Assembly: GCA_050789445.1 (NCBI GenBank)
Contig: JAILXR010000001.1
Coordinates: 3,224,001 to 3,288,000, forward strand
Source: JAWSVE01 sp050789445
GTDB lineage: Bacteria > Pseudomonadota > Gammaproteobacteria > Pseudomonadales > Cellvibrionaceae
DNA length: 64,000 nt
Direction: 5' to 3'
In this document: positions 9,569-18,412 of the stretch, one piece after another
How the letters are laid out: each line of letters opens with the position of its first letter
How positions within the stretch are numbered: position 1 is the stretch's first letter
The notes under the pieces: model-generated
What the model was told of the DNA's origin: nothing
The model's input: the letters and a program-made list of their open reading frames with translations, nothing else
Databases searched by the model: none
Translations under genes and position numbers: made by a program

Positions 9569-10582
9569 ATGAAAAATTTTGCATGTAGTTGCGGTCAGCG
9601 CATTTTTTTTGAAAATACTCAGTGCATGAATTGCAAGCGATTTTTAGGTTATGATTTTGTTGCATCGACAATGATGGACTTTTCCATTGATGGCAATGTT
9701 TGGACTAACCAAAGTGGTGATCGTTATCGGCCCTGTAAAAACTCTATTCAATACGGTGTATGCAATTGGATGATCTCCGAAAAATCGGATCATCATTATT
9801 GTCTTTCTTGTTCGCTTAATAAAATGATTCCTGCGATTACCGCGCCTAAAAAAAGGCAGTGGTGGTTGAATATGGAAACAGCAAAAAGACGACTGGTTGT
9901 CACACTTCAAAAACTGAATCTTCCATTAGAAAGCAAACATAATCATGATGACGGATTGGCGTTTGCGTTTCTCGAAGATAAAAGAATGAATCCAGCAGTT
10001 AAAGAAGAGTTTGTTGCTACTGGACATAAAGAAGGTTTGATTACTGTTAATTTAGCAGAAGCAGACGATGCGCGTCGTGAGCGAACCCGAGTTGAAATGG
10101 GTGAACTGTATCGAACATTGTTGGGACACTTTCGCCATGAAAGCGGCCATTATTATTTTGAAAGATTACTCAGAAAAAGTCCGCTGCTAGAAGAATTTAG
10201 ACAGTTGTTTGGTGATGAAAGGGCGGATTACAACGAGGCACTTAAAAAATATTATCAAGATTCCTCAACGTTTACATCTAATTCTGATTTTATTAGCGAC
10301 TATGCGCAGTCTCATCCATTCGAAGATTGGGCGGAATGTTGGGCTCATTATCTACATATGGTAGATACTCTAGAGACAGCTTCTTGGGCGGGTATTATTG
10401 ACCATGATATGGATATGGCACGGCACGATATCGATCAGTGGTTAAATGATTGGTCGCTAGTTACGATAAAACTTAACTCACTGAATCGAAGTATGGGATT
10501 AAAAGATGCGTACCCGTTTGTGTTGTCTGAAAAAACGCTGACTAAGATTCGTTTTGTTCATCAGGTTGTGAATCCCAAGTAA
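9569..10582 (+). CDS. Zinc-ribbon putative metallopeptidase
   Basis: This 337-residue protein has two N-terminal zinc-ribbon knuckle pairs (Cys6/Cys8 with Cys19/Cys22, and Cys56/Cys65 with Cys78/Cys81). A gluzincin-like active site HESGH follows at residues 190-194 (GHFRHESGHYYFERLL). DERADYNEAL downstream could give the third metal ligand. The family is annotated as a putative zinc-binding peptidase and is known from the same ATP-grasp/alpha-E/transglutaminase neighbourhoods. That placement suggests it processes what the ligase makes. It has no signal peptide, so it is cytoplasmic. Its last 41 bp overlap the convergent Anbu gene, which is unusual and suggests antisense interference between the two transcripts. 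Confidence 0.85.
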   Translation: MKNFACSCGQRIFFENTQCMNCKRFLGYDFVASTMMDFSIDGNVWTNQSGDRYRPCKNSIQYGVCNWMISEKSDHHYCLSCSLNKMIPAITAPKKRQWWLNMETAKRRLVVTLQKLNLPLESKHNHDDGLAFAFLEDKRMNPAVKEEFVATGHKEGLITVNLAEADDARRERTRVEMGELYRTLLGHFRHESGHYYFERLLRKSPLLEEFRQLFGDERADYNEALKKYYQDSSTFTSNSDFISDYAQSHPFEDWAECWAHYLHMVDTLETASWAGIIDHDMDMARHDIDQWLNDWSLVTIKLNSLNRSMGLKDAYPFVLSEKTLTKIRFVHQVVNPK

Positions 10583-11297
10583 GAGACCAGTTAAGAGGTG
10601 GGAGTTGCCGAAAAGCTTCTACTAATCGTAAGTCCCAAGCGCGGTGTAATTCTCGGTAGTATTCACTGTCTTCACCAAGATTGTAATAGCGCTTCATCTC
10701 CATAGTATCTTGCTCGTAAATTTGCAATTCTATTGGCGGCCCCACTGTTAAATTACTTCGCATAGTTGAATCCATCGAAACAAGTGCGCATAAGCTGGCC
10801 GTTTCTAGCGTTGTATCCATTGTGAGGATTCGATCAAGAATGGGTTTACCGTATTTACTTTCTCCGATCTGTAAATAAGGTGTCTGCTTCGAAGAATTAA
10901 TGTGATTCCCTTGAGCGTAGATCATTGAGATTGCGTGTTTGCTGTTTTTAATTTGACCGCCAAGAATGAAACTCGCTTCATAATTGGTTGTGCCACCGGT
11001 AAATTTTGCTTGTTGAGCAACACTAATCTCACCGATGTAATCGGCAGCTTCATCAATGCTACTCACGTTCATAAGACTTTGTGGGGCGTCATCTTTGATA
11101 TCTTTTTTGATTTTTGCAATGACACCTTGAGTTGTCGCTAAATTCCCCGCGCTTAACAGCACCAATTGTCGGAGCCCTGGTAGTCCAAATTTATACATCT
11201 TCCCGTAAGTACTTACTTGGTCAATACCGGCATTTGTTCTGGAATCAGAGCAAAACACTATCCCTGCATCAACTTTTATAGCCAAACAATACGTCAT
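10542..11297 (-). CDS. Anbu-type proteasome-like peptidase
   Basis: This 251-residue Ntn-hydrolase is of the Anbu (ancestral beta-subunit) family. The mature protein would start at Thr2 (MTYCLAIKVDAGIVFCSDSR), the expected nucleophile after Met removal. Family-typical sequence continues with TNAGIDQVSTYGKMYKF, then TNYEASFILGGQI and SLCALVSMDSTMRSNLTVGPPI. Anbu proteins assemble into open rings or helical turns. They typically occur beside alpha-E, ATP-grasp and transglutaminase genes, exactly as here. The 3' end overlaps the zinc peptidase gene by 41 bp in convergent orientation. The natural substrate of the family is unknown. Confidence 0.92.
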   Translation of the reverse strand: MTYCLAIKVDAGIVFCSDSRTNAGIDQVSTYGKMYKFGLPGLRQLVLLSAGNLATTQGVIAKIKKDIKDDAPQSLMNVSSIDEAADYIGEISVAQQAKFTGGTTNYEASFILGGQIKNSKHAISMIYAQGNHINSSKQTPYLQIGESKYGKPILDRILTMDTTLETASLCALVSMDSTMRSNLTVGPPIELQIYEQDTMEMKRYYNLGEDSEYYRELHRAWDLRLVEAFRQLPPLNWSLTWDSQPDEQNES

Positions 11298-11587
11298 TCA
11301 AATACAGCCTTGAAAAAATAAATAATAAAAACAGTGTGTTATAGGGGTTTTTTTGAGTAAAACATGAGAGTGGTAGTCAAAAAAGGTTCGCAGATCATAT
11401 CAGGTTTAGACAATCTGGCCATGTTTTTGATGAGACTTTTTAGCCGTCTAAAATGAATACGCGAAGGCTGTCATGAAATCGTCATCGAACAACTAAATAA
11501 TCGCTTTATGTACGATTAGTGCTCAATAAGTAAGTGCCAGCATCCTGCAGACACTTATTATGGAATAATTATGGGCGGGAGTAGGCA

Positions 11588-12103
11588 ATGCGTCTGATTC
11601 AAAATGCGTCGAATTATGATCACAAGGCTTTTAGTTGGTGCCAGCAACGACGACATAAAGGGCTGTTAATATTTCTGGCTCGTTATATCTCTAGAACAGC
11701 AGATGGCCATGCCTATTTTTTAATAGGTTGTTGCGCTTATCTGCAAAATCAGATGGATTTTTTAAAATTAGGAATGTTGTGTTTTTTAGTCGAACGTATT
11801 ACTTATTATTTGATTAAGAAAAATATAAAGCGTCATCGCCCTCCTGACGCGATACCCGGATTTAACAGTATTATTCAGGCTTCCGATAAATTTAGTTTTC
11901 CCTCCGGTCATACATCAGCTGCATTTCTTATGGCGACGATGATGGCTCTCTTTTCTCCTTGGACCGCGTGTCTGTTTTTTCCTTGGGCGATATCAGTAGC
12001 GGTATCGCGTGTTTTGTTAGGCGTACATTTTCCTGGAGATACATTGGCTGGTTCTATCATGGGTAGTGCTATAACTCTGCTTTGTTTTGCAGTTTTATTT
12101 TGA
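11588..12103 (+). CDS. PAP2-family membrane phosphatase
   Basis: This is a 171-residue integral membrane phosphatase of the PAP2 (type 2 phosphatidic acid phosphatase) superfamily. All three catalytic motifs are present: KKNIKRHRPP (about 77-86), FPSGH (104-108) and SRVLLGVHFPGD (140-151) with the two catalytic histidines. The motif arrangement between membrane helices is normal. The likely substrate is a lipid phosphate such as undecaprenyl pyrophosphate or a phosphatidylglycerol phosphate. The next gene, 83 bp downstream on the same strand, is a glycosyltransferase, which suggests an envelope or lipid-carrier role. The 290 bp upstream, back to the Anbu gene, hold no gene that I can see. Confidence 0.88.
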   Translation: MRLIQNASNYDHKAFSWCQQRRHKGLLIFLARYISRTADGHAYFLIGCCAYLQNQMDFLKLGMLCFLVERITYYLIKKNIKRHRPPDAIPGFNSIIQASDKFSFPSGHTSAAFLMATMMALFSPWTACLFFPWAISVAVSRVLLGVHFPGDTLAGSIMGSAITLLCFAVLF

Positions 12104-12186
12104 GATGAAAATACTACCTTAGATATTTATATTCAGGATTTAAAAATTATGTATTTAACATTAATCGTTTTCATAGAGAATAAAAT

Positions 12187-13245
12187 TTGAAGATCCTCTA
12201 CGGTGTGCAAGGAACTGGCAATGGTCACTTGTCTCGAGCACGAGCGATGTGTGAACAGTTTAAAAGGCTTGGTGTAAATGTCGATTATATTTTTTCTGGT
12301 CGACCCAGAGACCAATATTTTGATATGGAAGTGTTTGGCGATTGGCAATCCTTAAGTGGGCTGACTTTTACAGTTGAAAAAGGAAAGGTAAAGCCTATTG
12401 CAACCTTAACCAATAGCCATCCAATCCAGTTGATAAAAGATATTAAAAGTATTCCAGTGGAAGATTATGATTTTGTCATTACAGATTTTGAGCCGGTCGT
12501 TGCTTGGGCTGCGCACAAGAAAAAGGTTCAGTGTTTAGGGATTGGTCATCAATACGCTTTTCAGTATCCGATCCCTAAAAAAGATAATAACCCAGTGACA
12601 CAAACCATCATGAACAAGTTTGCACCGACAACTCATAGTATTGGGTTACATTGGTATCACTTTCAGCAACCGATTTTACCTCCCATTGTTGATGTTCTTG
12701 AAGAGGAAATTCTAGTGGAAAAAGATAAAATTATTGTTTATCTGCCCTTTGAGGATCCTGATCTTGTACGCAAATGGCTAGAAAAATTAACTGATTATCA
12801 ATTTCTTTATTATGGAGCGTTCGTGGCAAAGAAAACGGTTGGTAATATTCATTTTAATCCCGTTTCTCGAATTGGTTTTCAGCGTGATCTTGCTCGTAGT
12901 GCGGGTGTAATTTCTAATGCTGGTTTCGAATTGGCGAGTGAATCCTTGAGTTTGGGTAAAAAGATACTGGCTAAGCCGCTTCATGGTCAGATGGAGCAGG
13001 CGTCAAATGCTTTGGCCTTAAGCCAACTTGAATTAGGAGTGGCAACGCAAAAATTATCTGAAGGAGTAATCAGGGATTGGTTAGATAATTTTGAAGCTAA
13101 AAAAATCAATTACCCTGACGTGGCAAAGCATATTGCTCAATGGATTATGGCAGGTGACTTATCAAGTCAAGATTCACTAATAGAAAATTTATGGGCACAA
13201 ACCTATAGTAGTGGGCTAAAAAACTTCGAATCATATAAAAAATAA
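12187..13245 (+). CDS. MJ1255/VC2487-type glycosyltransferase
   Basis: This 352-residue GT-B-fold glycosyltransferase-like protein resembles the MJ1255/VC2487 family. The glycine-rich N-terminal loop YGVQGTGNGHLSRARAM and the C-terminal donor-binding segment SNAGFELASESLSLGKKIL, followed by HGQMEQASNALAL, are diagnostic. The frame begins at a TTG codon directly coding for the family's MKILYGVQG start. No upstream ATG gives a better fit, so TTG is accepted. It follows the PAP2 gene and probably shares its transcript. Acceptor and donor are unknown. Confidence 0.82.
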   Translation: MKILYGVQGTGNGHLSRARAMCEQFKRLGVNVDYIFSGRPRDQYFDMEVFGDWQSLSGLTFTVEKGKVKPIATLTNSHPIQLIKDIKSIPVEDYDFVITDFEPVVAWAAHKKKVQCLGIGHQYAFQYPIPKKDNNPVTQTIMNKFAPTTHSIGLHWYHFQQPILPPIVDVLEEEILVEKDKIIVYLPFEDPDLVRKWLEKLTDYQFLYYGAFVAKKTVGNIHFNPVSRIGFQRDLARSAGVISNAGFELASESLSLGKKILAKPLHGQMEQASNALALSQLELGVATQKLSEGVIRDWLDNFEAKKINYPDVAKHIAQWIMAGDLSSQDSLIENLWAQTYSSGLKNFESYKK

Positions 13246-13627
13246 CACTAAAAGTGTAAAACACAGTTTAAAAATAGAGCGTAAAAATTGACAAGACGAG
13301 CTAATCGCTTGAATTCGATTAAGCCAAGATCTTATATCCTCTCATTTATTAATCCTATTGTTTCGTATTCTTGCGTTAATACAATGACAAATCAAATGGC
13401 GAAGGCACTTCTTTCGACTATCATTAAAGTATCAGTCTAAAACTATTCATTTTTCATTATGGCAAGGCTATTGCAGATTAAATCTTAGCTATTCTTTGAG
13501 AGATGGGTCATACAAGTAAAATATTTACTGTTGAACTTGTCGTGGAAGTGCGAAGTCATTCTCTGCACTAGTCATAGGTCTACAGGTCAAGTACATTCAA
13601 TTGCGTTATTTTAATTAGGAGCACTTT
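13246..13627. other. Intergenic region upstream of zwf
   Basis: This 382-bp stretch between the glycosyltransferase and zwf holds no gene that I can support. It must contain the promoter of the Entner-Doudoroff operon. The one symmetric element is AGTAAA-ATA-TTTACT at 13515-13529, a candidate operator about 100 bp before zwf. I looked for the HexR site known from other gammaproteobacteria (TGTAAT-N3-ATTACA) and did not find it. zwf itself has a clear ribosome site (TTAGGAGCAC). Confidence 0.4.
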
Positions 13628-15082
13628 ATGATTTGCGACATCATGATAATTGGTGGTGATGGGGATTTAGCGTACCGTAAATTGTATACAGCCCTATATC
13701 ATCTAGATCTTTCCAATTGCTTGCCCGCTTGTTTGAAAATCGTTGGTGTCGCCAGAACAGAAGTGGATCAGGCTGTTTTTGTTAGCAAAGTAAAAGAAAA
13801 ATTTGATTCGATGTCGGATATAGATGTAGACCTTGAGGTATGGGAAAGATTTTCAAAACGATTAAGGTACGTTGCAGCAGATGCCACTGCCGAAAAAGAT
13901 TTAAAGCCTCTTCGAGAAAAAATATTTAAAGATGAGTCCCGCGATCTCATTGTTTATCTTGCCACGCCACCTTCAATATTCGCACCTATTTGTCAATCTT
14001 TATGGGCTGTTGGTTTGGCGCGAAAAAATACTCGCATTGTTGTGGAGAAGCCTCTCGGCGAAAGCTTAGAAACATTCTTGGAAATTAATTCAAGTCTGAC
14101 ATCAATTTTTGATGAAGAGCAAGTGTATCGTATTGATCATTACCTCGGTAAGGAAACTGTCCAGAATCTTTTAGCGATGCGATTTGCAAATGCTTTGTTT
14201 GAACCATTATGGAATAGCAATTATATCGATCATGTTCAAATTACTGTCGCAGAAACTGTTGGTGCAGAAGGTCGATGGGAGTTTTATGATGAGTCCGGTG
14301 CGCTTCGAGATATGGTCCAGAATCATCTGCTACAACTTTTGTGTTTAGTGGCGATGGAACCGCCAAGCCAGTTAAATGCAAGAGCGGTACATGATGAAAA
14401 ATTAAAAGTATTGCGTAGTTTAAAGCCTATGACAAGATCGGAAGTCCGTGAAAACACTGTTCGAGGGCAGTATCAAAGTGGTGCTGTTGACGGAAAAACA
14501 GTACCTGGATATGTCAGTGAAGAGGGAGCCAATATAAATTCTTCAACAGAAACATTTGTTGCGATAAAAGCTGAAATTAATAACTGGCGTTGGGCTGGCG
14601 TCCCGTTTTATTTAAGGACAGGTAAGCGCATGGCAAAGCGTTACTCAGAGATTGTTATTCAATTTAAAGATGTGCCTCACGCAATTTTTGGTGAGCAGGT
14701 TGCAGGTGCAGCACCAAATAGTTTAGTCATAAGATTGCAGCCAGATGAAGGGATTGAGTTAAAGCTTTTAAATAAAGTGCCAGGGCTTGATGATCCGATG
14801 CCTTTAGAGCCGGTGTCTTTAAATCTTTCCATGTCAGAAGTATTTACTAATCGACGAATGCCGAGTGCCTATGAGCGATTGTTGTTTGATGTCATGCGAG
14901 GTAATTCGACGTTATTTATGCGAGCAGAGCAAGTTGAAGCAGCGTGGAGTTGGGTTGATGGTATTCTAGAAGGGTGGTCTGTCATGTCAAAAAAAATTGT
15001 TGGATATCCAGCAGGAAGTTGGGGCCCTTCTGATAGTATTGCACTCATTGCTAAAGATGGAAGACGTTGGGATGAAGGTTAA
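13628..15082 (+). CDS. zwf: Glucose-6-phosphate 1-dehydrogenase
   Basis: Oxidises glucose 6-phosphate to 6-phosphogluconolactone with NAD(P)+, the entry step to the Entner-Doudoroff and pentose phosphate routes. It is 484 residues, the normal length. The dinucleotide-binding loop is IGGDGDLAYRKL, a variant of the usual G-x-x-GDLA. The substrate motif RIDHYLGKETVQNLLAMRF carries the catalytic Asp-His and Lys, and VEKPLGE is conserved. It is first of four same-strand genes (zwf, pgl, edd, eda) with gaps of 65, 45 and 24 bp, a complete oxidative pathway. A ribosome site (AGGAG) precedes the ATG. Confidence 0.96.
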   Translation: MICDIMIIGGDGDLAYRKLYTALYHLDLSNCLPACLKIVGVARTEVDQAVFVSKVKEKFDSMSDIDVDLEVWERFSKRLRYVAADATAEKDLKPLREKIFKDESRDLIVYLATPPSIFAPICQSLWAVGLARKNTRIVVEKPLGESLETFLEINSSLTSIFDEEQVYRIDHYLGKETVQNLLAMRFANALFEPLWNSNYIDHVQITVAETVGAEGRWEFYDESGALRDMVQNHLLQLLCLVAMEPPSQLNARAVHDEKLKVLRSLKPMTRSEVRENTVRGQYQSGAVDGKTVPGYVSEEGANINSSTETFVAIKAEINNWRWAGVPFYLRTGKRMAKRYSEIVIQFKDVPHAIFGEQVAGAAPNSLVIRLQPDEGIELKLLNKVPGLDDPMPLEPVSLNLSMSEVFTNRRMPSAYERLLFDVMRGNSTLFMRAEQVEAAWSWVDGILEGWSVMSKKIVGYPAGSWGPSDSIALIAKDGRRWDEG

Positions 15083-15147
15083 TATCGATACATAAAACCG
15101 AGCATTTTTTTGCCTATTTTAAATATTTATTTATAACGGAATAGCTT

Positions 15148-15873
15148 ATGAGCTGGACGATAAAATCTTTTGATGAAAATTCAATATTAGTGGCAGAGCT
15201 GATTCCAAAGATCACTTCAGCCCTAGTTAATGCAATTAATAAAAAAGGCAAAGCCTCCTTAGTAGTATCTGGAGGAAGTACACCTAAAAAACTATTTGTT
15301 GCTTTATCTGAATGTGAATTGCCGTGGGATAAGGTAGCCGTGACCTTGGTGGATGAGCGGTGGGTAGACGAAAGCCATGCTGATTCAAATGCTCGCTTGG
15401 TTAAAGAATTTTTATTAACAAATAAAGCGAAAGCGGCCAAGTTTATTAGCCTGACAAATATTGAATCTGGTTCGGATGACGGAGAAAAAAATTCTCCATT
15501 TGGATTGGAAAATACTATTGAGAATAAAATCCTTGAAATCGAACAACCCTATACCGTTGTTATTTTAGGAATGGGTGGCGATGGACATACCGCTTCTTTT
15601 TTTCCTGGGTCCAGTACGCTTGAGAAAGCCATGTACCCAGAAAATAATGAAGTGTGTGTTGCCGTTAGTCCACCTTCAGCTCCCCATGAGCGCATGACAT
15701 TAACGTTGCCGACACTGTTGAATTGCGAAAATTTAATTTTGCATATTGTTGGTGTAGAAAAATGGCGGGTCTTACAAAAAGCGATACAGCCAGGTGCCGC
15801 TTTAGAATTACCTATTCGAGCCGTACTGTATCAGTATAAAAAAACCTTAGAAATATTTTATGCGGCCAAATAA
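15148..15873 (+). CDS. pgl: 6-Phosphogluconolactonase (DevB type)
   Basis: Hydrolyses 6-phosphogluconolactone to 6-phosphogluconate. It is 241 residues with the family's LVVSGGSTPKKLF phosphate loop, TLVDERWVDESHADSNARL and the catalytic-region VILGMGGDGHTASFFPG. The placement between zwf and edd is the classical order for this pathway. The length is normal for the DevB/SOL family and the protein is cytosolic. No internal promoter is evident in the 65 bp before it. Confidence 0.95.
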   Translation: MSWTIKSFDENSILVAELIPKITSALVNAINKKGKASLVVSGGSTPKKLFVALSECELPWDKVAVTLVDERWVDESHADSNARLVKEFLLTNKAKAAKFISLTNIESGSDDGEKNSPFGLENTIENKILEIEQPYTVVILGMGGDGHTASFFPGSSTLEKAMYPENNEVCVAVSPPSAPHERMTLTLPTLLNCENLILHIVGVEKWRVLQKAIQPGAALELPIRAVLYQYKKTLEIFYAAK

Positions 15874-15918
15874 ATTCTCGAAAATATAAAAATTTTAATA
15901 CAGAGGTTGAATTAAGCG

Positions 15919-17748
15919 ATGACATTAAATTCTGTGATAGACACTGTGACAGAAAAAGTTCGGGAAAGAAGCCAAAGCGCTAGAGCTGATTATGAACATC
16001 GGTTACAACGGATGCGCGATGAAGATCCACCAAAACAGAGACTGTCTTGCGGAAATCTTGCGCATGGTTACGCGGCCTGTAATGAGAGCGATAAGCAAAC
16101 AATTCGATTAATGCAAAGTGCAAACCTAGGCATTATTAATTCCTACAACGATGTGCTGTCTGCACATCAACCGCTTGCTGAATACCCGGATATTATAAAA
16201 CGTGTTGCGAATGAATTAGGTTCAACCGCGCAAGTAGCCGGAGGTGTTCCCGCTATGTGTGATGGTGTGACGCAAGGGCAGGCAGGAATGGAGTTGAGCC
16301 TGTTTAGTCGTGAAGTGATCGCGATGGCGACAGCCATTAGCCTGAGCCATAACTTGTTTGATGGCGCACTGTGTTTGGGCGTGTGCGACAAAATAGTACC
16401 GGGTATGTTGATGGGAGCGCTTCAATTTGGACATATCCCAACGGGATTTATTCCGGCAGGCCCTATGCGTTCTGGAATTTCTAATAAAGAAAAAGCCAGC
16501 GTAAGACAACGTTATGCAGAAGGAAAAGCAACAAAAGAAGAATTGTTAGAGGCAGAATCGGCGTCTTATCACAGTGCAGGCACTTGTACTTTTTACGGAA
16601 CAGCAAACACCAATCAAGTGTTAATGGAAGCGATGGGTATTCAGTTACCGGGAGCTTCGTTTGTTAATCCAGATGATCCTCTCCGAAAAGCATTGGTGAG
16701 TGAAACGGTTAGACGTGTCATTGCTGCGGCAGACACGAGCACCTCAACAGGCGCTCAGAAAAAAGCAGTGGGCTTGGGGGACATGATCAACGTCTCAGCC
16801 ATTATGAATGCGTTAGTTGCCTTGTTATCAACGGGGGGGTCTACCAATCACACATTGCATTTGGTCGCGATAGCGCGAGCGGCTGGGATTCAATTAACGT
16901 GGCAAGATTTTTCTGAAGTATCAAAAGTTGTCCCGTTACTTGTTCGGGTTTACCCAAACGGTGAAGAAGATGTGAATGGTTTTCAGCGAGCGGGTGGTAC
17001 TGCATTTTTATTTAAGGAATTAAGACGCGCAGGACTATTAAGTGATGATGTACAAACGCTAATGGGAAGCAGAATGGAAGCTTTTGAGTTTGAACCTCGC
17101 CTCAATGGAAACACTGTAGAATGGAAAGAAAAAGTATTGATTACAAAGTGGGAAGAAGTACTTAGGCCGATTGAAAACCCTTTTGATAAAGAAGGTGGTA
17201 TGCGGGTTTTGGAGGGGAATCTTGGCGAAGGTGTGATAAAAATTTCGGCAGTCAAAAAAGAGCACCGAAAAATAAAAGCGCCGTGTGAAATATTTCATGA
17301 TCAAAAAAGTCTGAAAGATGCTTTTGATCGAGGCGATTTAGAAAAAGATTTTATTGCCGTTATTCGTTTTCAAGGTCCGCAAGCTAATGGGATGCCTGAG
17401 CTTCACCAGTTGACGCCGTATCTTGGCGCCTTGCAAGATCGTGGTTTTAAAGTTGCACTTGTTACCGATGGAAGGATGTCAGGTGCATCAGGAAAAATAC
17501 CAGCTGCTATCCATCTTTCACCCGAAGCATTAGCAGACGGACCCATTGGGAAATTAAAAAATGGTGATATTGTTGAGCTAGACGCGGAAGAAGGCATATT
17601 GAATGTGTTGGTCGATGAAAAAGAATTTTCATCGAGAATACCTGTCACGCACACACCGGATCATGCATTGCTGGGGCGGAATTTATTTGATGTATTTAGA
17701 TCCTCTGTTGATATTGGTAGCCGTGGCGCATCAGTTTTTAAATTTTAA
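15919..17748 (+). CDS. edd: 6-Phosphogluconate dehydratase
   Basis: Dehydrates 6-phosphogluconate to 2-keto-3-deoxy-6-phosphogluconate, using a [4Fe-4S] cluster. It is 609 residues of the IlvD/Edd family. Diagnostic sequence includes NSYNDVLSAHQP, GVPAMCDGVTQGQAGMELS, CDKIVPGM, SAGTCTFYGTANTNQ and TDGRMSGASGKIPAAIH. The cluster cysteines are visible in the last-named family blocks (AMCDG, LCLGVCDK, GTCTF). It is the third gene of the zwf-pgl-edd-eda operon. A GAGG ribosome site lies shortly before the ATG. Confidence 0.96.
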   Translation: MTLNSVIDTVTEKVRERSQSARADYEHRLQRMRDEDPPKQRLSCGNLAHGYAACNESDKQTIRLMQSANLGIINSYNDVLSAHQPLAEYPDIIKRVANELGSTAQVAGGVPAMCDGVTQGQAGMELSLFSREVIAMATAISLSHNLFDGALCLGVCDKIVPGMLMGALQFGHIPTGFIPAGPMRSGISNKEKASVRQRYAEGKATKEELLEAESASYHSAGTCTFYGTANTNQVLMEAMGIQLPGASFVNPDDPLRKALVSETVRRVIAAADTSTSTGAQKKAVGLGDMINVSAIMNALVALLSTGGSTNHTLHLVAIARAAGIQLTWQDFSEVSKVVPLLVRVYPNGEEDVNGFQRAGGTAFLFKELRRAGLLSDDVQTLMGSRMEAFEFEPRLNGNTVEWKEKVLITKWEEVLRPIENPFDKEGGMRVLEGNLGEGVIKISAVKKEHRKIKAPCEIFHDQKSLKDAFDRGDLEKDFIAVIRFQGPQANGMPELHQLTPYLGALQDRGFKVALVTDGRMSGASGKIPAAIHLSPEALADGPIGKLKNGDIVELDAEEGILNVLVDEKEFSSRIPVTHTPDHALLGRNLFDVFRSSVDIGSRGASVFKF

Positions 17749-17772
17749 AACAGTTTTTGAGGGGATGAAGTC

Positions 17773-18393
17773 GTGATTGATTTACCAGACCTATTGAGGT
17801 CAATAAAAATTGTTCCTGTATTAACTATCGATTCACTTGATGACGCAATTCCTATTTGCGAAGCGCTTTCACGCGGAGGTATTAACGCAGCTGAAATTAC
17901 ATTGCGAACGACTGTTGCTCTAGAGGCAATGAAATTGGTCAAAGAAACGATGCCAGATTTTATTGTTGGTGCAGGCACTATTAAAACGCCAAAAGATATC
18001 GAAGCTCTGGCAAAGATAGGTGTTTCATTTGGTGTAAGTCCGGGTTTTACAAAATTATTATCAGATTGTGCATTTGACAATGAATTATTATTTTTACCAG
18101 GTATTGCAACGGCCTCAGAATTATTAACAGGGATGGAAGCAGGGCGCTCGTGTTTTAAATTGTTTCCTGCTGAAGCTGTCGGCGGAATTCCTCTTTTGAA
18201 ATCTTTGGCTCCCGCGTTTGAAGGTATAAATTTTTGTCCAACGGGCGGAGTTAACCCGAAAAACTATCAAGAATATTTAAAATTACCTAACGTTGTTTGC
18301 GTTGGTGGTTCTTGGATGGTTTCTCCAGCGCTCATCGCTGAAAAGAAATGGGATGAAATTGAAACCCTGACGAGAAAAGCTTTAGGTGTTTAG
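17773..18393 (+). CDS. eda: KDPG aldolase (2-dehydro-3-deoxyphosphogluconate aldolase)
   Basis: Cleaves KDPG to pyruvate and glyceraldehyde 3-phosphate, the last step of the Entner-Doudoroff pathway. It is 206 residues, a class I aldolase: the Schiff-base Lys is in CFKLFPAEAVGG, and the proton-relay Glu is in AAEITLRT. FCPTGGVNP is the phosphate-binding loop. Translation starts at GTG 17773 with GAGGGGATGAAG just upstream as ribosome site. It ends the operon. Only about 20 bp separate it from the convergent glgA gene, and I found no clear terminator hairpin there. Confidence 0.96.
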   Translation: MIDLPDLLRSIKIVPVLTIDSLDDAIPICEALSRGGINAAEITLRTTVALEAMKLVKETMPDFIVGAGTIKTPKDIEALAKIGVSFGVSPGFTKLLSDCAFDNELLFLPGIATASELLTGMEAGRSCFKLFPAEAVGGIPLLKSLAPAFEGINFCPTGGVNPKNYQEYLKLPNVVCVGGSWMVSPALIAEKKWDEIETLTRKALGV

Positions 18394-18412
18394 GATAAAT
18401 TTTTAAAGCACT

